A DNA stretch of 64,000 nucleotides from Lunularia cruciata (GCA_948567375.1 OX419757.1:70742001-70806000); one strand, 5' to 3'. Counted from the stretch's first letter, positions 12,381-24,406 are shown. The notes: generated from the sequence alone by a model not told the origin. Numbers and translations are program-made.

Positions 12381-14513
12381 AAGCTATTTGGTAATAAATG
12401 TATCTAAAGCTTAAAGCTCCTTTGCTAAGAGGTACAAACAAGCCATATCATAATATTGAGCAAGTAAAGATTGCTAGTCATGATCTATGGAGTTATATCT
12501 TTTAAAGGTAAAAGATGTAACATGTAGTTGCTGACTACTAGGGAATATTCAACCTAATGTCAAGGCATATCACAAATAAGGGAATATTAGAAATCACAAT
12601 TGTGGGGCCTAGAGTCTAACAACAAAGGCTAGGCACAAATAGACGGCAATAGAGTTACAACATGAAAGTGAGTAACCATTATTGATAGATGAAGAATGAA
12701 TACAATCAAGTAATTGGTCTGAAAGTCCAGTAATTGATGTTGGAAAATAAAGAGGTTGAACTGAGTAGCTAGGTAGGAAGTAAGGATATTTAAACCTAAC
12801 AATGAGCCTGCAATTGAGGTTCTACCGTAATCTACTAGATCTCCACATGAACAAGTGGCGTTACTCCAAATTGAATCAAATTACATTCAGATAAGATCAC
12901 AAGATAAAGGTGATAAGAACAAAGGAAAACTGACTTAGTACTCCTATCATGTAAGTAGAAGTAAAAGAAAAATGAACATCACTAGTAATTCTTGACATAG
13001 TTTCCAACTATGGTTACAACTTCAGAGATAGTACACCATAGTTCCCTCACGCAGCATGATAGACACCCCAAGGTAAACTTCCTAGAAAACACCTCTGAAC
13101 CATGCATAAGGAGCTAGTAATGACCATTGTAGAACAACTAATTATATCCAATGAAGCAAACGCAAAAATGTTACTTTGTTTTACCTTAAATGTGATTACA
13201 TCCCACCGTACTCTAATGAAATATCCGAACCCTAGAAGTATCTAAGCTAAAAATTGCTCTAAACTAGAGATGAACTAAATCTAATATAAACTTATGATCT
13301 TGCGAGATCTTTTAATCATTTTTCTGATGTCACGACATTAACCAAGAAACTTGCAAGATTCTAATGTGTTCCCAAGAGCTGTGTCCTAAGAGGTGAGACA
13401 CGATACCAACCAGCGATTGAACAGAAACCAAGTGGGTATCATCTTTGTGTTGCTGTTCTAGAGGTTCTCTAAGCATGGTGGGAGAGGAGCAGTATCGTGC
13501 AGGGCTCCCCTGTGTTGAATCATTAACGCTGCAACCCACTTCTTTTATGCAACCAGGCCTGGTTTCAAGGTATGTAGGAAAAGATGCACTCAATGTACGT
13601 ACGATGTCTCTCTAAACACGTCATGTGGTGTCTAGCTTTCTTCTGCGAAAAGGATATAAAAAGTGATGTGAAAGGAGGCAGGTTGCTTCGTTACATGTAT
13701 GGTAGAGGAGCCAGTGTGTTTCTTTATTGTGCTTCAAGTTTCTCGAGAAGGAAATTTAGAGGAAACAATTCGGTGCATATAGATTGCACAACACAGATAC
13801 ATCCTCAGTCAATGAGCTGAACACTGAACATATGTACATAATCGTCTATATCTTCTTTCTCTTCTATAAAACAATCAATTCCTGAGGTCTTGTCATGACG
13901 AGATCTTGAACCTAAGAACGAGCACCATCACGGCTGAATACTTTCGTCCGCAGAATTTGTATGTGTCTCAAGCAAACACATCTGTGCTGCCTTCCTTATA
14001 CGACCCCTTCAGTAGTGTTTTCTGCATACGAGAATGGAGATGACATATGTTAACTGCAGATAGAGACTTTAGGTCTGAGCTCATGGACTCTGCAATTCGG
14101 CCACCTATCGAGGGCGTGGGTTCTAGGCTAAAGACTAGGGCGTGGCTCCGTGTCATGTTTCATACATCTTCACTCAGTAATGTACTACTGTAGCCCACTA
14201 TGAGACCTGTAACTTCTGGTCTTTCGTTCACGCTCTCTTTGCTGGTGCCCTAACTCTATGCTGGTGATTGGTCGCTTCACCTTCAGGTTGATGAGTAACT
14301 TTGTATTCCTCAAACCAGGTATATGTTCGCTGATAAGAGTACACGTTTAATACTCATGTAGTTTGCCAAGGAATGCAGCGGGTGTTCTCTTCCTATACAG
14401 AAGCTTCTCATAACAGGGAAGTTCTGAGACGATTAAGTTACCTCATTACTTCGTTTTATGTAGGAAATTTCTGTTCCAATAAGTTTTAAGTTCCAACTCT
14501 TCTATAGACTGAA
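12381..14513. other. Transition into the gene island, no gene recognised
   Basis: From about 13.3 kb the base composition becomes less AT-rich and transposon homology stops. Several short open frames (for example 13330-13593 on - and 13584-13820 on +) have no recognisable domain and no consistent splice structure. The part just below 14514 is expected to hold the 3' UTR of the threonine aldolase gene. Confidence 0.45.
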
Positions 14514-17500
14514 TTAGTGAATGGCTTGACCCGTTACGATAGGGGGTAAGAAATCAAGTAATCGGGTAAAGACCTCAGGACGTTCAATACGACATGTATT
14601 AGCAAAGTCTGTTGCCTGGAAAGCATATAAGGAGACAAATACCTGAAACCCTGAAATAGCGAGTCGCACATCATCCTCAGAGATATGATAATGAGTGACC
14701 AGTCGGAGTCTGTAACCAGAAGAAAGTCAAAAACAGATCATGTATGACTTTCACAACGTCGAACGTCTGAATTTACCACATTCATAAACTGCTGCACTAA
14801 AGAGATGGAAAGTTTCTTAGGGTAATATATATGATCTTCACCTGGTGCCGAACATACACATGGCAAGTACTCCGTGTTCTTTCAGAGCTTCACATATTTC
14901 CCCTGCTCCAAGAGAAGCCTCAGGTGTAACTTCTATGAAGACCTGTTACGATTTTATATCATCCGTTAGCACTTGATTTTGACGGCAATGACAGCACGAA
15001 AACACGCAAGTGCTGGATATAAAGTCGCCAAAAGACGCTCTTGTGGGAAGATAAAGTGTGACGACATTACTCATGACCTTCCATAGAGCACAGAAAGAGA
15101 CTTGAGATACAACCAAACGTTTTCTACTCGTGTGAAAGAGCACGGTACACGGTAATACCGTGCTCTTTTAACATCGGTAGAAGCAAATGATAAAGCATTC
15201 ATACATAAACTGCGGCTGCAAAACAGAGAAATGATAGGCTGAAAGCTTACGATGTTTGTCTCGACGGATGCAGTATCAACTTGAAGGCCTTTAATTTTGT
15301 TCAATCCCTCTGGAAAATGCGTGAAACGGTGTTAGACGAGGTTTTGGGCTGAACCTCCAGACCATCACATGCAACCAACCATGATGAACAAAGTGATGAA
15401 TGAAGAGACTAAGCACTCTGTCCCATGAAAGCAGCATTAATTCCGAAGATATCCCATGCACTGAATTTATAGCTTTCACTACCTGGGAAGTAGAATATGT
15501 GGCAAAAATAGAAACCAAAGGCAGCGAGAGGGAGCTCGAGGATTTTAATAGAAGACGTTAAAGACAATCCTATTACAGATTTGCGTTGGACCAGACTAAG
15601 AACATCACTATAAACGATTATTGCTACCGTCTATACGAGTATGTGCAGGTGAGAGCTCGTAACAAGTCTGCATGACGGGGTCATTTAAATTCCCCGTCAA
15701 GAACTGCAAAGAAGATATACCATTTGAGGTTTATGCTAATGAGATCTTCGATTATACTTTAAAGTAGACTTGAATTCCTTAGTGATCTTGAAGCATGCTA
15801 CTTCCTGTAGGAATCTAAATGACCCCTATGGTAGTGTGCAAAGAGTTATTCCAGTATCAGGCAGAGGCTTGATCCTTAGAATGTGCTTATCTTTGAGAGA
15901 GTACACGTGCTTTTTAGTAGCAGTACGTTGTACTGTATCTTTGGGGCCAGATACAGTGAAGCGAAAACGAACGCTTCGACAAAGTTGGACTCTCGATTGA
16001 TCGGACTTGAAAGTTGATGAAGAGAAGTTAGAATAGAGAAACGTGTCCCTGTGAGAATATAGATCCTCTGTCCTGAATAATAGCTATCAGAATGACTAAA
16101 TTTCCCTCGTTTCTCCCTTACTTCCTTATTTAGTCTACATTTCAGGGTACGCTCCTGCTTGATAAGTAAATCTGAGAGTGACATGTCATAATCGACAGAT
16201 CTCGAGCGTGAATCTGATTCTTGCTTAGATGTACTTGGCTCTTCTTGCTTTTCACCAAATGTTGGCAACCCAGAGAAGGATAACAAAAAGTAGCTACCTG
16301 ATATGAGTGTTCTACATAGTTCAGCAAACCATCACGTTCAAATACTCGACTACTTGAATCGTCAAAAAAAAACATTAATCACCACAGTTTACAGAGCAAA
16401 CATGTATCTTGTAGAAGACACTGAGGCAGGGTACGTAACGAACCTGCTAGAATACGAGCATTTCGGTGGTCGCAATCTAGTCTCTGGACCATCTGATTTA
16501 GCGAAATCAACCCAGGAGCACACAGTACCCCAATTTGCCTCATACCACCACCTAATGCTTTCCTCAGTCTCTTGGCCTGCAACACATGAAGCACATCACT
16601 ACCTCCTGACGCCACCTTACCTACAAACCTCTCTTAAGAAGTAGTGTTCCCGGATAACCCTGATATTAATGAAGTACCTATGTAGATATATCCAGTGATG
16701 GATATAGGTAGATGAGAGCAGAAGCCGTTCTAGGAACGGGTGATCCAGTGATGGATATATTCACATCTGGCCAAAGTCTAGTGGTGGGAACATCAGCTAA
16801 CATCGTATCTTGTACAAAGCAATATCTGGACATTTGAAAGTCGATGAGATGATTGGGAAGAGCACTTATCTACAACTACGGTCATGAAAACCGTAACTAA
16901 CCTTCGCAATGAACTCATGAGATCCAACAAGGACACTGCCCACCGGAGCTGCCAAGCCTTTTGATAAGCAAATCTGTGAACAAGAGAAAGAGGTTGTATT
17001 TTGGTTTTTCCGTGAGGGACAAGTCGCTCAAAGAAATCGTTGTTCAGGTCGTAGGAACTGGAAAATGTAAAAACTATAAGCTCCTTCATGAGCAATGTGA
17101 GATCTGACTCACCGACACAGAATCAGCCGCCCGACATAATCTTTCAACTGAAACTCCAAGTGCCTGCACGTTTGCGATTGAGGTTAGAATTTGCAAACAG
17201 CATGCTCTGTGAACGAGAGACGACTGAGAGGTTTGAAAAGGAATTTTCTTTTCCTTATCAAAAACAAGCCTCAGTCATCAATAATCAACCTCAGCAAATC
17301 CATCATACATGTTCAACATCACCATTTTGAGAATGGAAATCAAAGGTTACCGCAGAGGCATTGAAGATACGAGCTCCATCCACATGAACTTTGAGTCCAT
17401 ACCGCTTGGCTAGTTCTCCAACTTCATCGGTGTACTCAGCAGATATGCATCTTCCTCCACATCTGCAATCGTTCCCCGTGTCAACAATCCGAAAAACTGC

Positions 17501-18932
17501 ATCCGAGCCAAAGCTCAAACGAGAGCTCAATGACATTCAGTGGCCATTGAGCTAATCACCAAGGTTCAGTTCTACCAAGCTCAGTAGTAACAGTGGCAGG
17601 TAAGAGAAAACGATGCAAGTCTTAACGCAAGGCTTTAAACAGACAACCTCCCTATCATTCACCGATTATGATACTGTAATCTGCTACAGTGAAGGAGGAG
17701 AACACGAAGAATCTTACCTATTGTGAGTATTCTCAATACATATCAGACGAGAAGTAGGGAAGTGGTCATCATGTGGTCGAACGGCAGCCTCGATTTTACA
17801 CAAATCCATAGTCCCATCAGAATTATTAGGTACAACATGCGGATACACACCACCCAGAGTCGATATCCCACCCTGCTCATAAACATGAATGTGGCTCTCT
17901 GAACCCAGTATCACCTCACTTCCTCGAACCTACACACAAGACCAGATTCGCCAAATTATGAATCTGATGGACGATTGCACGCCAAAGAACAGGATCAAAG
18001 ACACCACTTGAGAACGTTACTCAATTCACAATTTCTGCGCAGGAAATTACGATTTCATGCAAACGTTTGACACTGATTTGAACTGTGACGACGTTAAGAG
18101 AAATTTCATGCGTTTCGAGTTCTCTAGGCAGGATGACTCCAGGCTACTAATTTCAAGCATACTGTAAGAGATTCAAGCTTAGGGAATTTCACAAGCAGCA
18201 GGTTGAGCAGCAACTCGTAAACCACCTGAAACTGAGCAAATCATATTTAATCTTCTTCGAACAGTAACCAGCAATGGAGAAGCTCAACAGGAACAAGACT
18301 TGACACATCAGTCGAAAATAACGTCCTGTTCTAAAATCTTTTAACACACCAACAAATGATATGATTCAATAGTTCATCTGTTTCTTGAAACCGGTTTATC
18401 CTCATTTCTGCTCAACCCCAGCAGTGTTCCAACTTAAACATTCCCTGTGGGCCTGAGACCAGGACCGATATAGCCATGCAAAGCAATTCATGCAAAGCCA
18501 GCGATTGACAGATGAATTGAATGGGAAATCGAAATCTCAGAGCAGAACCTCGCAGTGGACAAGAACAGCAATGAGGTTCCCCATTGTGCCGGACGGTACG
18601 AACAGGCCCGCATCTTTCCCAAACACTTTTGCCACGCTCTCCTGAAGTCTGGCTGCTGTGGGATCGGCGCCCAGTATGTCATCGTCCACCAAAGCTTCAG
18701 CCATTGCAGCGCGCATGAGCGGAGTGGGCTTCGTGACCGTGTCCGACCGCAGGTCCACAATCCGAGTCACCACCGCTGGGGACTTCGTTGAACCTCCATT
18801 CAAATAATTCCGGCCTGCGATCACCGAGGGGAGTATACCTTGCTCTGTCTTGCAACTCCCCTTCTCTTCCCCCTTCGGGAGAGAATCCGATTGGGCAACC
18901 TCATCATCAACAATCACAATCTGCTTAGTCAT
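14514..18932 (-). CDS. THA: Low-specificity L-threonine aldolase, 9 exons
   Basis: This PLP enzyme cleaves L-threonine/allo-threonine to glycine and acetaldehyde. I reconstruct exons (minus strand) 18549-18932, 17718-17929, 17351-17462, 17113-17163, 16902-16973, 16444-16576, 15251-15309, 14842-14942 and 14514-14709. All eight introns are GT...AG and every phase joins, giving 439 residues. Diagnostic blocks: [12 protein letters not shown] in exon 1, SESHIHVYE (His141, ring-stacking position), [11 protein letters not shown] (Asp227, pairs with the PLP nitrogen) and [12 protein letters not shown] (Lys258, Schiff-base lysine), then [13 protein letters not shown] and [14 protein letters not shown]. 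An in-frame TGA two codons before the ATG fixes the start. The first ~58 residues before RIVDLRSDT are extra relative to most homologues, polar and not clearly a transit peptide. The last ~42 residues after SGFQ are also unusual and are the least certain part. Confidence 0.93.
15135..15168. repeat. 13-bp perfect inverted repeat inside intron 7 of the aldolase gene
   Basis: Arms AAAGAGCACGGTA (15135-15147) and its exact complement (15156-15168) are separated by 8 bp. It lies between exons 7 and 8, so the pre-mRNA could form a hairpin. Function unknown. Confidence 0.8.
16690..16759. repeat. 17-bp direct repeat in intron 5 of the aldolase gene
   Basis: ATCCAGTGATGGATATA occurs at 16690-16706 and again at 16743-16759. 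The unit itself contains the inverted pair ATCCA/TGGAT. It is intronic. Confidence 0.8.
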
Positions 18933-19243
18933 AGCTCAAATTTCTACACCCAAAGCCAATTTGGCTTGCTGAATCTGGAAAACAGAGCAGACTTATGTCA
19001 AGACTACGACAATCTCCTGCGAAATTCGACACCAGCAAGTCAATGAATCACCAGAATTTCTCCTGTCAATTCCAGCACACACAGCTGAGCTGTAAATTTC
19101 TGAACCTCACGAATACCAAGGATCTCCACGACAAATGGTTCTAGAAATTCACTTTCCAAATCGAAGCCTCGACTCGATTGCCTGTTACTACTTTGCAGAC
19201 AACAAATTCCAAACTCGAATTCCACGTCCCCCGATTTCTCCGG

Positions 19244-19249
19244 TTTATA
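19244..19249 (-). promoter_or_regulatory. Candidate TATA box for the threonine aldolase gene
   Basis: Minus-strand TATAAA in the context GGAAATATAAACCG lies 312 bp upstream of the ATG, implying a 5' UTR near 280 nt. Position and sequence fit a plant TATA box. No transcript evidence is available here. Confidence 0.4.
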
Positions 19250-22184
19250 TTTCCTAAGCAGCGAAGACGGCGCCAGCAGAGAGCAGACGACACGCTAAAA
19301 GATGCAGCCGCCAGATGGAATTCCTATTCGAACCCAGCCCGTTTAAACCCACCCGCTCCTGCCTACGAGTAGTTCTTGAAGAATCTACTCTTGTATAAGG
19401 ACTAACTTCCCCTAGATTCACGTTTTCTTGTGGAGTAGGTGCTCCTTATAAGAACAGCATGCGGTGTTACAAGTGACATCGTATACAGTGACCATTCTTC
19501 CTCAGTGAATCTTTTGCATATGTTTTCACAGATGAAGACGCTTTCTTCCAAGTTGTGTGTAGATACATTCCACACCATAATCGCAAGTCAGTTCAGAGTA
19601 ACCGATAAAAAATTGACATATTCAAGCATATGTTCTTCTGTTTTAGATCTCTAGAAACAGATATCTAAAACAGAAGAACTTATGTTCCGTTTCCTAAATA
19701 CAAGCAATTCACGAGATCTGATTTACAGTGAAATTTACAGTCTGTACAAAATGTTGGGTAAACACCATACATTAACATGCCGATGAAAATAGGAAAACAA
19801 TATAAAACATGGGAAACATTTATAAAAGCCCAATCATTGCCTGACTTGGAAAGTGAGGTTATGGTTTTATACTCCCTCTGGCCAGTTTTCAATGTCTTGG
19901 CAGACCAAACGTTATGGTGGGAATCATAGATATCCTCTCTCCACTGCATTCGGTTCGAAACTCTGGTTGAACCTTGTCATTTCAAGGAATGAAGCTTTGG
20001 GACAACAGAAAGAATCAAACAACACTACTCATAAGATATACAGCAACTTTTGAAGAGTTTATGTATAAAAAGCGAACACCCACTAAGGGACAGAAGCAGC
20101 ATGTACAGGTCCAACTAAGATTCATAACAAGGAAAATCTTCTCTATGAGCATTGCTCTTTGCGTTGGATCCGTACATCTAGTTGTGAGTATAAACTTGAG
20201 CATGAAGAAATCATTTAGAAATGTGCTGTCATAACAGGTTACTGTCAAAGCATCCCCACCATTGTACGAGAATGCTCCACCGAATGAATCGTAGAAAATT
20301 GGCGCCATTCGCTCTGAAGCTTCACCAACCAACTAAATAGTCACGAGCTATGCTCGCAGATATCACTCACCCACTCCCCTCCAATCTACTCTAAGATTCT
20401 CGCTGCAACCAACGATCCACATACACTGCGCCGCCCGCCCCAAACATCCGCTCTAAATAAGCCTATTCCTGCCTGACGAACGCATAGATCTGTGACAAGT
20501 TGCCACGGCTCTACATATCCAAATTCCAAATTCAACGTATACGTGCGATGTACGCGAAATCACAGTCTGGACATTTGACGCATGACTGCACTCGAGAATA
20601 CTCTAATTGGACTCCTGTATTTGCCACAAAGCATTATCTCATTCCTAGTTAATGGTAGTTTCTTTTGTTGGTGTGGATGTAGTGCTAAAATTTTCAGTTC
20701 GATTCTTGTAGATTTGTATCACATGCGTCAAGTAAAGGTCCTCAACTCCATTACTTTGTGTGAAAATATCGAATAGGACACCGAATAGATCTCTAGTCAC
20801 CGACAATCCGACTTGATCGCACAATTTCGATGTGACAAAACTAAACGGAACCAAAGTAGAAGTTCCAGGCGCGAAACAAATGTATGTACCGAATCATGAT
20901 TGAAGGCAATTGATACGTCTACGATCACCCACTTGCTCCGTAGTGCCGATGTATTTTGATGTCGTCACAACTGTAAAGCGAAACGACAAGAATTGGAAAC
21001 CTCCACCCGTTCTAATGTGAAGTCACATGTCCGGGGAGTGGGTGGGAGGAGGTGTCAATAATTCTGGCATGAAAATGTTAGTCACGTCACCGATCGATTG
21101 CAGGATCGCTTAGAGTAGTGCGCCGATGGTCCGCTCACGTGGACGAGATGAGAACATCCCGACATTCTTTCATGAAACAACTCGACTCCACGTAAGTTGC
21201 ATGGTCATCCAGCTCTCCCCGGAGGTTTTCACTGACTTCACAGTCTTGCCATTCTCAAGTCCACGTCCACTGAAGACTGCGGTCTTTCATTATATATCTT
21301 ATTTGTTTGGTGGCACACTGACAATCAATCAACATCAACATCTCTCTTCTCAACAGATGACAGTAGAGAATCCAAGAGTCTCCAATAAGCGAACATGCAG
21401 TATGTTGTCATAGAGCTGCGTTTGTTCGACCCTAGATGAACTACTGTACCAAGGTGTACATACACTTATCGAGACAAGACAATACCGTAGTTGTCTCATG
21501 AAGAGATGGCGAACGCAAGTCCAATGTATTGAAAACAAACATAAGTATTCTAGATAAACATCTTGTCATACACCGAGTCTCAAATACTCCCTGCATAACT
21601 CTCTCACCTAGCATCTCCTTATGGAGATGAGCTCTGAATCTCTTTCTTTGAGTGATTGTTCAATTGATGATCTTTGCGCATAACTCTATCATCTAGCATC
21701 TCCTTACGAGGGTACAGAGATGAGCTCTGAATCCTTTTATTTTGGGTGATGGTTCGAATGGTGATCTTGTGCGGGGCTTGTAATCTAATCAATAGTTTCT
21801 CTATCAAATGATTTTCAAATCATGTTTTTCCTTTAGTTCTCTCTAGTGCAAACTCATAGCCTAATTATAAACTTGTACAAACAATAGCCTAAAATACTCA
21901 TAACCCGATTATAAATTAATGCGGATAATAAACTAAGATAACTGAATAGTTATTTTAGTTTTAAAAGTCTCTTCAAGATGGTCTCTCTTAACAGTTTATG
22001 GAGAAATACCCTTGACTTCTTCTTGATACATAATGGTAATGATTATAGAATCACTCTTCTTCAACTGAATATTATTGAAGATGGTAAATGTGTTCAAGAA
22101 ACCCTCAGTTACAGAAGAAAAATATATCAAAAAACAGCTTAGCCACAAAGTGTGACTGAGAATTTACCGAAAATTACCAAAATC
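19250..22184. other. Intergenic interval, no gene recognised
   Basis: Apart from a strong inverted repeat at 19627-19684, I see no gene. The longest frames (20015-20332 on -, 105 codons; 21126-21413 on +, 95 codons) carry no domain I recognise and no convincing splice context. No transposon text from elsewhere in the window recurs here. Confidence 0.45.
19627..19684. repeat. 22-bp inverted repeat, one mismatch, 14-bp loop
   Basis: Left arm 19627-19648 and right arm 19663-19684 are reverse complements except for one position; the inner 17 bp (core GTTCTTCTGTTTTAGAT) are perfect. It lies upstream of the aldolase promoter in the island. It could be a hairpin-forming RNA, a small MITE remnant or a chance palindrome. 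No target duplication was seen. Confidence 0.8.
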
Positions 22185-22188
22185 AAAA
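22185..22188 (-). terminator. RNA polymerase III T-tract after tRNA-Phe
   Basis: Four T residues on the minus strand follow immediately after the tRNA discriminator base, the usual minimal Pol III terminator. Confidence 0.7.
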
Positions 22189-22213
22189 TGCGGTGAGAGT
22201 GGATCGAACACCC

Positions 22214-22256
<43 letters not shown>

Positions 22257-22261
22257 CCCGC
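22189..22261 (-). tRNA. tRNA-Phe (GAA anticodon)
   Basis: The 73-nt minus-strand sequence folds as a cloverleaf. The 7-bp acceptor is GCGGGGA with TCACCGC (one G-U pair), the D-arm is GCTCAGTTGGGAGAGC, and the anticodon stem-loop has GAA at positions 34-36 (22226-22228). The T-arm has TTCGATC and the discriminator is A. There is no intron. The T stem has a G-U pair, and compared with the usual plant sequence one base on each side of the T stem is changed, so expression is likely but not certain. It is a single copy, with a Pol III T-tract directly after it. Confidence 0.95.
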
Positions 22262-22864
22262 GAATATGTCAAATGATTCAGAAAAATATATACAAACGGT
22301 AGCAAAATGTACGAGCGAGTCATTCCCCATCCGTAGATGAGGTTTGGCTGACATGCTTTTGCCCTACAGACCTGAATAGTTGGATCTTTCTATCCCAGTA
22401 CAAAAGATTGAACCGTTCTCCGTGTAGCCTATGTACATTTAAACCGAGCCAATATGTGGACTATCAATCAAATGTCAAGTGGCAGTCAGTATCTGGACTA
22501 CATCTTTCTTACAGGGTCACTTTACAAATGTTACAGCAGGATGAAGCTACACATCACAATAACGAAGGGAGGTATATCTATTCATATGGACAAATGTATC
22601 TACCTTATAAGCTATAGCTGGTTAAGATACATTCATTCTCTCTCTCTCTCTCTCTCTCCAACCAGGGTCTCGTGCAACTATTCAATCCGTTGAACGAACA
22701 AACGAGCGAGTGCTTCTAAAACAAGTAACATATGTATTATTAATACATACGATATTAAACTTTATTTTAAATATATCATATCAATCGGACAATGCAAGTG
22801 AACCGAGTCCTGAAATCGGATCACCTGCTCCAAGAATGACCTCATATGATAAACTTGCATACAC
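22262..22864. other. Interval between tRNA and BURP gene, no gene recognised
   Basis: Contains only a TC microsatellite and AT-rich sequence. Short frames here have no recognisable content. Confidence 0.5.
22637..22658. repeat. (TC)11 microsatellite
   Basis: Uninterrupted dinucleotide run of 11 TC units. Confidence 0.95.
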
Positions 22865-22921
22865 TCTTACTTAACTTAAAGGGTAAGAAGGCGACCGCGT
22901 ACGGTCTTACTTAACTTAAAG
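22865..22921. repeat. Pair of 17-bp direct repeats downstream of the BURP gene
   Basis: TCTTACTTAACTTAAAG is found at 22865-22881 and 22905-22921, offset by exactly 40 bp. It lies in the presumed 3' UTR or just after the BURP stop codon on the minus strand. Confidence 0.85.
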
Positions 22922-22982
22922 TCGGAATTATCATGGTTATCACCTGCAGCCTACTACATGAGATATGAACTCAAGCAATCGT

Positions 22983-24406
22983 CTACACTTCGGTTTGCAC
23001 TATAGCAAAAGCTCCAACTTCGGACCAGTGGCACATCTCTCTGTGGCCTGGCTCGGTTCCGAGTGTGGCGAAACCGTTGTGAGCAGGTCCAAAGTGAGAA
23101 GTATCCATGTGGCAAAGAGCTAAATGATTAATCATGTGTCCAGGTCTTTCTGTCGACTCAACTGTAACTAAGTACACCTTCGTCCGTGGGAGCTCATGAC
23201 ACAAGTTGGCACGGAAGGGGAAATTAAGTACGTGACAGGTCAAGCTTTTGGAATGCTCATCACTCTTGAGTTGCACGTGAGACACTTTGAATAACTCTTT
23301 CGAGCTCGATGTTACTTTGTAAGGATCACTCCCAACTATCTCCATCTTGGTTGTCTTGTGGTCCACGTCCTTTGCTACGTGGAAGGACTTTTCTGCGAAG
23401 TCCATTACATCCTCCATAGAGAATTCACAGGTTCTCACTTCACCTTGCACCTCATTTTCAGCCAGTTTTTCAGCACTGCATGTATGGATTGTGTCGGTCG
23501 TTGCTTTTGCGGAGTGAGAGTCGCTAGGTATGTGAAACTGCTCCAAGAAATGCTGAATGTGGTGGTCGCTCATATGTGAAGTGGTACCCATCAGAGCTTG
23601 AACAAGAGACCTCGGAAGGTAGCTAGCCTGGTTAACATCATGGGACAGAGCTTCCAGGAGCTTTGCATGGATTGTCACAGTGTGCAGATCCTTATCGAAG
23701 AAATAAAACTCATGCAAGTCAACATCTTCCGGCAAAGGATGTGCACTGGGTGGGCTATAGTCCCAGTTCGGGATGGGTACAAAGGTGTGCTCAAGTTTAT
23801 CTCCACAAATCAAATGCGCTGCAGCACACAAGTCAACCTGCGTATGCTCGTTCTTGCTGTCCACATGGACAGATGCTCCACCGCTGATGCTAGTGATGTA
23901 CCTTTCAACTGTTGGTTCAGGCAGTGTTGAAAGAAGGACTTCAAACGAGGGTGGAATAATCCAGTGACCGCTCAGCTTAGAACCGGTCGGCATATGAGAT
24001 GCCAAAGCGGTGCTGAATATCTGTTACAGAAATAATTTAACAGTTAGAACTGACACACTCTCATAAACAACCGGTATTACAGTGACTGTTGCCAAATGCA
24101 CGTACTAAGCTTGTTTTGTACGAAGATCGTGTGATTTAGCCCTCCATTTAGAAAATCACTTGGCGAGCTATTCTGATAGTATGTACAGCATTCTATATAT
24201 GAGTAACGGTAGCAAAAGACATTCCCCGAACGGGAATCCAAAACCCTTCTATAAAGGCGGATAAAAAATGACCATGAACGAGCTACAGTATTGGAACATT
24301 AGCCGAACTAGGAAACAGAAAACTTAACGAAGATCGAAGACATGCTCCACAAAATACTGAGGAGAATCCTGAAGGTTGGCAACATCGATCCTTTGGTTGT
24401 TGTCAT
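22983..24406 (-). CDS. Secreted BURP-domain protein, 2 exons
   Basis: BURP proteins are plant-specific apoplastic or vacuolar proteins (BNM2, USP, RD22 and PG1-beta groups) linked to walls, seeds and stress. Exon 1 is 24329-24406 and exon 2 is 22983-24020, joined in phase 0 across a GT...AG intron of 308 bp, giving 371 residues. Exon 1 plus the first codons of exon 2 form a signal peptide: a hydrophobic core from FRILLSILW through SSIFIFSTALA with likely cleavage after ALA. The C-terminal domain begins near residue 128 (EFYFFDKDLH). It shows CH-x10-CH-x27-CH-x25-CH at about residues 288, 300, 329 and 356, matching the family signature exactly. The central region is His-rich without the tandem repeats of RD22. 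A reading that begins at a TTG at 24005 would miss the signal peptide; the spliced model is better. Subgroup cannot be assigned. Confidence 0.9.

Noticed and set aside
16303-16644. 113-codon plus-strand ORF
   Set aside because: It lies across exon 6 of the aldolase gene on the opposite strand; the minus-strand exon has clear family motifs and splice sites.
20015-20332. 105-codon minus-strand ORF starting MVGEASERMAPIFYDSFGG
   Set aside because: The start looks protein-like but the rest does not, there is no recognised domain, and no splice model extends it. It was left out of the CDS list.
22139-22354. 71-codon minus-strand ORF containing GIAQLGERQTEDLKVGCSIHSHRI
   Set aside because: It is the translation of the tRNA-Phe gene and its flanks; tRNA genes typically yield this kind of peptide.
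23358-23967. Several plus-strand ORFs of 64-110 codons opposite the BURP gene
   Set aside because: They are antisense shadows of a strongly supported BURP reading frame and have no domain of their own.
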